Assembly (NCBI GenBank): GCA_019649035.1
Contig: BMAT01009246.1
Location: 282,444 to 302,471, forward strand
Origin: Elysia marginata
Lineage: Eukaryota; Mollusca; Gastropoda; Plakobranchidae
Direction: 5' to 3'
Length of the DNA stretch: 20,028 nt
The position numbers and the translations under genes are program-made. A model generated the notes under the pieces. The model saw nothing but the letters and a program-made list of their open reading frames with translations. It had not been told where the DNA came from and ran no database searches. This document shows, one piece after another, positions 19,328 to 20,028 of this stretch (its first letter is position 1; each line of letters starts with the position of its first letter).

Positions 19328-20028
19328 TTCACTATTTTATCCCATACCCACCCCTGACTCTTTCCCAGCTCTGTTAACGAGTGTTTTATTTTCAAATAGA
19401 ATTATGCACAGCAATGATGCAGCATTGTCTCCTGTTTATATGTCTTATGAAATCACTCATCCATCGACCACATACATACATAATAACCACGCTAAATAAG
19501 TTAAAATTACATGTATACATGGCCCGTTTTTTTTTTTTTCATGAATGCGAAACTCTTGAATTGGGGCGTGCAGTGTAAAGAGCAAAACCAAATTGCACAC
19601 AAATTAAAGAAAAACCGGGCCATACTTATAACTTAAAGTACTTGCACATTCATAATAATCCTTCTTGAGGCAGTACAAGTCGGTACGTATTTGAGGACCC
19701 CAGGGTAAAAAGAACTTCACATAGCTCAAAATAAGTTCACCGTTCATGCAGATAATTATTAACAAAAAGTCTTCAAACAACTGCATATTAATGAATGGCC
19801 TTTAGAAATCTTAGACAAGTTTAGAAAAGTAAATTGGCCAAAGCTTTCCATGTCCGACCTAATAATACAACTTTAAGGCAAAAAAAATGTGTAACCCTAC
19901 GCGCTCTTGTCCGGAGTCTTTACTCCCAAATCCTGTTGCCTTATCGAGAGACGGTTGCAAATTTTTAAATAATCCTCTTACAAAATAATGGCGACCTCAA
20001 ATACATTTAAGTTCGTATAGCCATGGGG
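19328..20028. other. Non-coding right end of the window
   Basis: AT-rich, with a T-run near 19527-19539. Short open frames on both strands lack motifs. No PRDX5 exon or new gene could be supported up to the edge. Confidence 0.5.

Noticed and set aside
19147-19377. 76-codon frame containing the tetrapeptide SVND
   Set aside because: SVND occurs in PRDX5 exon 3, but the surrounding residues do not match, there is no proper acceptor, and the frame runs into a CT repeat. Judged coincidental.
1-20028. CRISPR array, bacterial operon or prophage features
   Set aside because: No spaced direct repeats of CRISPR type, no ribosome binding sites and no dense coding. The window is eukaryotic in every respect visible.

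Overview
This window looks like an intron- and repeat-rich animal nuclear genome, probably a mollusc or another marine lophotrochozoan. That placement rests on the AT-rich non-coding DNA, very long CT, AG, GATA and GT microsatellites, short intron-split coding exons, a PIF/Harbinger DNA transposon, a Tc1/mariner fragment, and recurrent AGGCCTA and TAGATCTAGA words. The taxon is an inference; no rRNA or mitochondrial marker is present. Nothing prokaryotic is seen. Almost none of the longer open frames behave like genes.

One host gene is well supported: the 5' part of a peroxiredoxin-5 (PRDX5) gene on the + strand. Exon 1 (10040-10144) encodes a basic, Ser/Arg-rich mitochondrial presequence of about 30 residues, followed by MPIK. 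Exon 2 (12460-12588) encodes VGDALP... through the peroxidatic-cysteine motif PGAYTPTCSK. Both junctions have GT/AG sites and phase 0, and the joined reading matches the usual PRDX5 N-terminus. The ATG at 10133 lies just before the mature domain, so both a mitochondrial and a cytosolic/peroxisomal form could be made, as in mammals. The remaining exons were not found and should lie beyond the right edge, which makes intron 2 at least 7.4 kb.

Intron 1 holds a 977-bp PIF/Harbinger element (10676-11652) with a TTA target duplication, imperfect terminal inverted repeats and an antisense first transposase exon. The catalytic part is missing, so the copy is an internally deleted derivative.

Region by region: 1-3366 is non-coding with several pyrimidine microsatellites. 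An (AT)n tract at 3367-3395 is directly followed by a Tc1-like left end (3396) and the DNA-binding part of its transposase (3713-4015), which then breaks off. 4031-6400 is non-coding but holds a 77-bp tandem duplication and a diverged pair of ~200-bp dispersed repeats. 8037-8443 is an AG/GATA/G-run low-complexity block. 10040-12588 is the PRDX5 5' region with its Harbinger insertion. 12589 to the end is taken as PRDX5 intron 2, with GT, CT and a 28-bp pyrimidine minisatellite.
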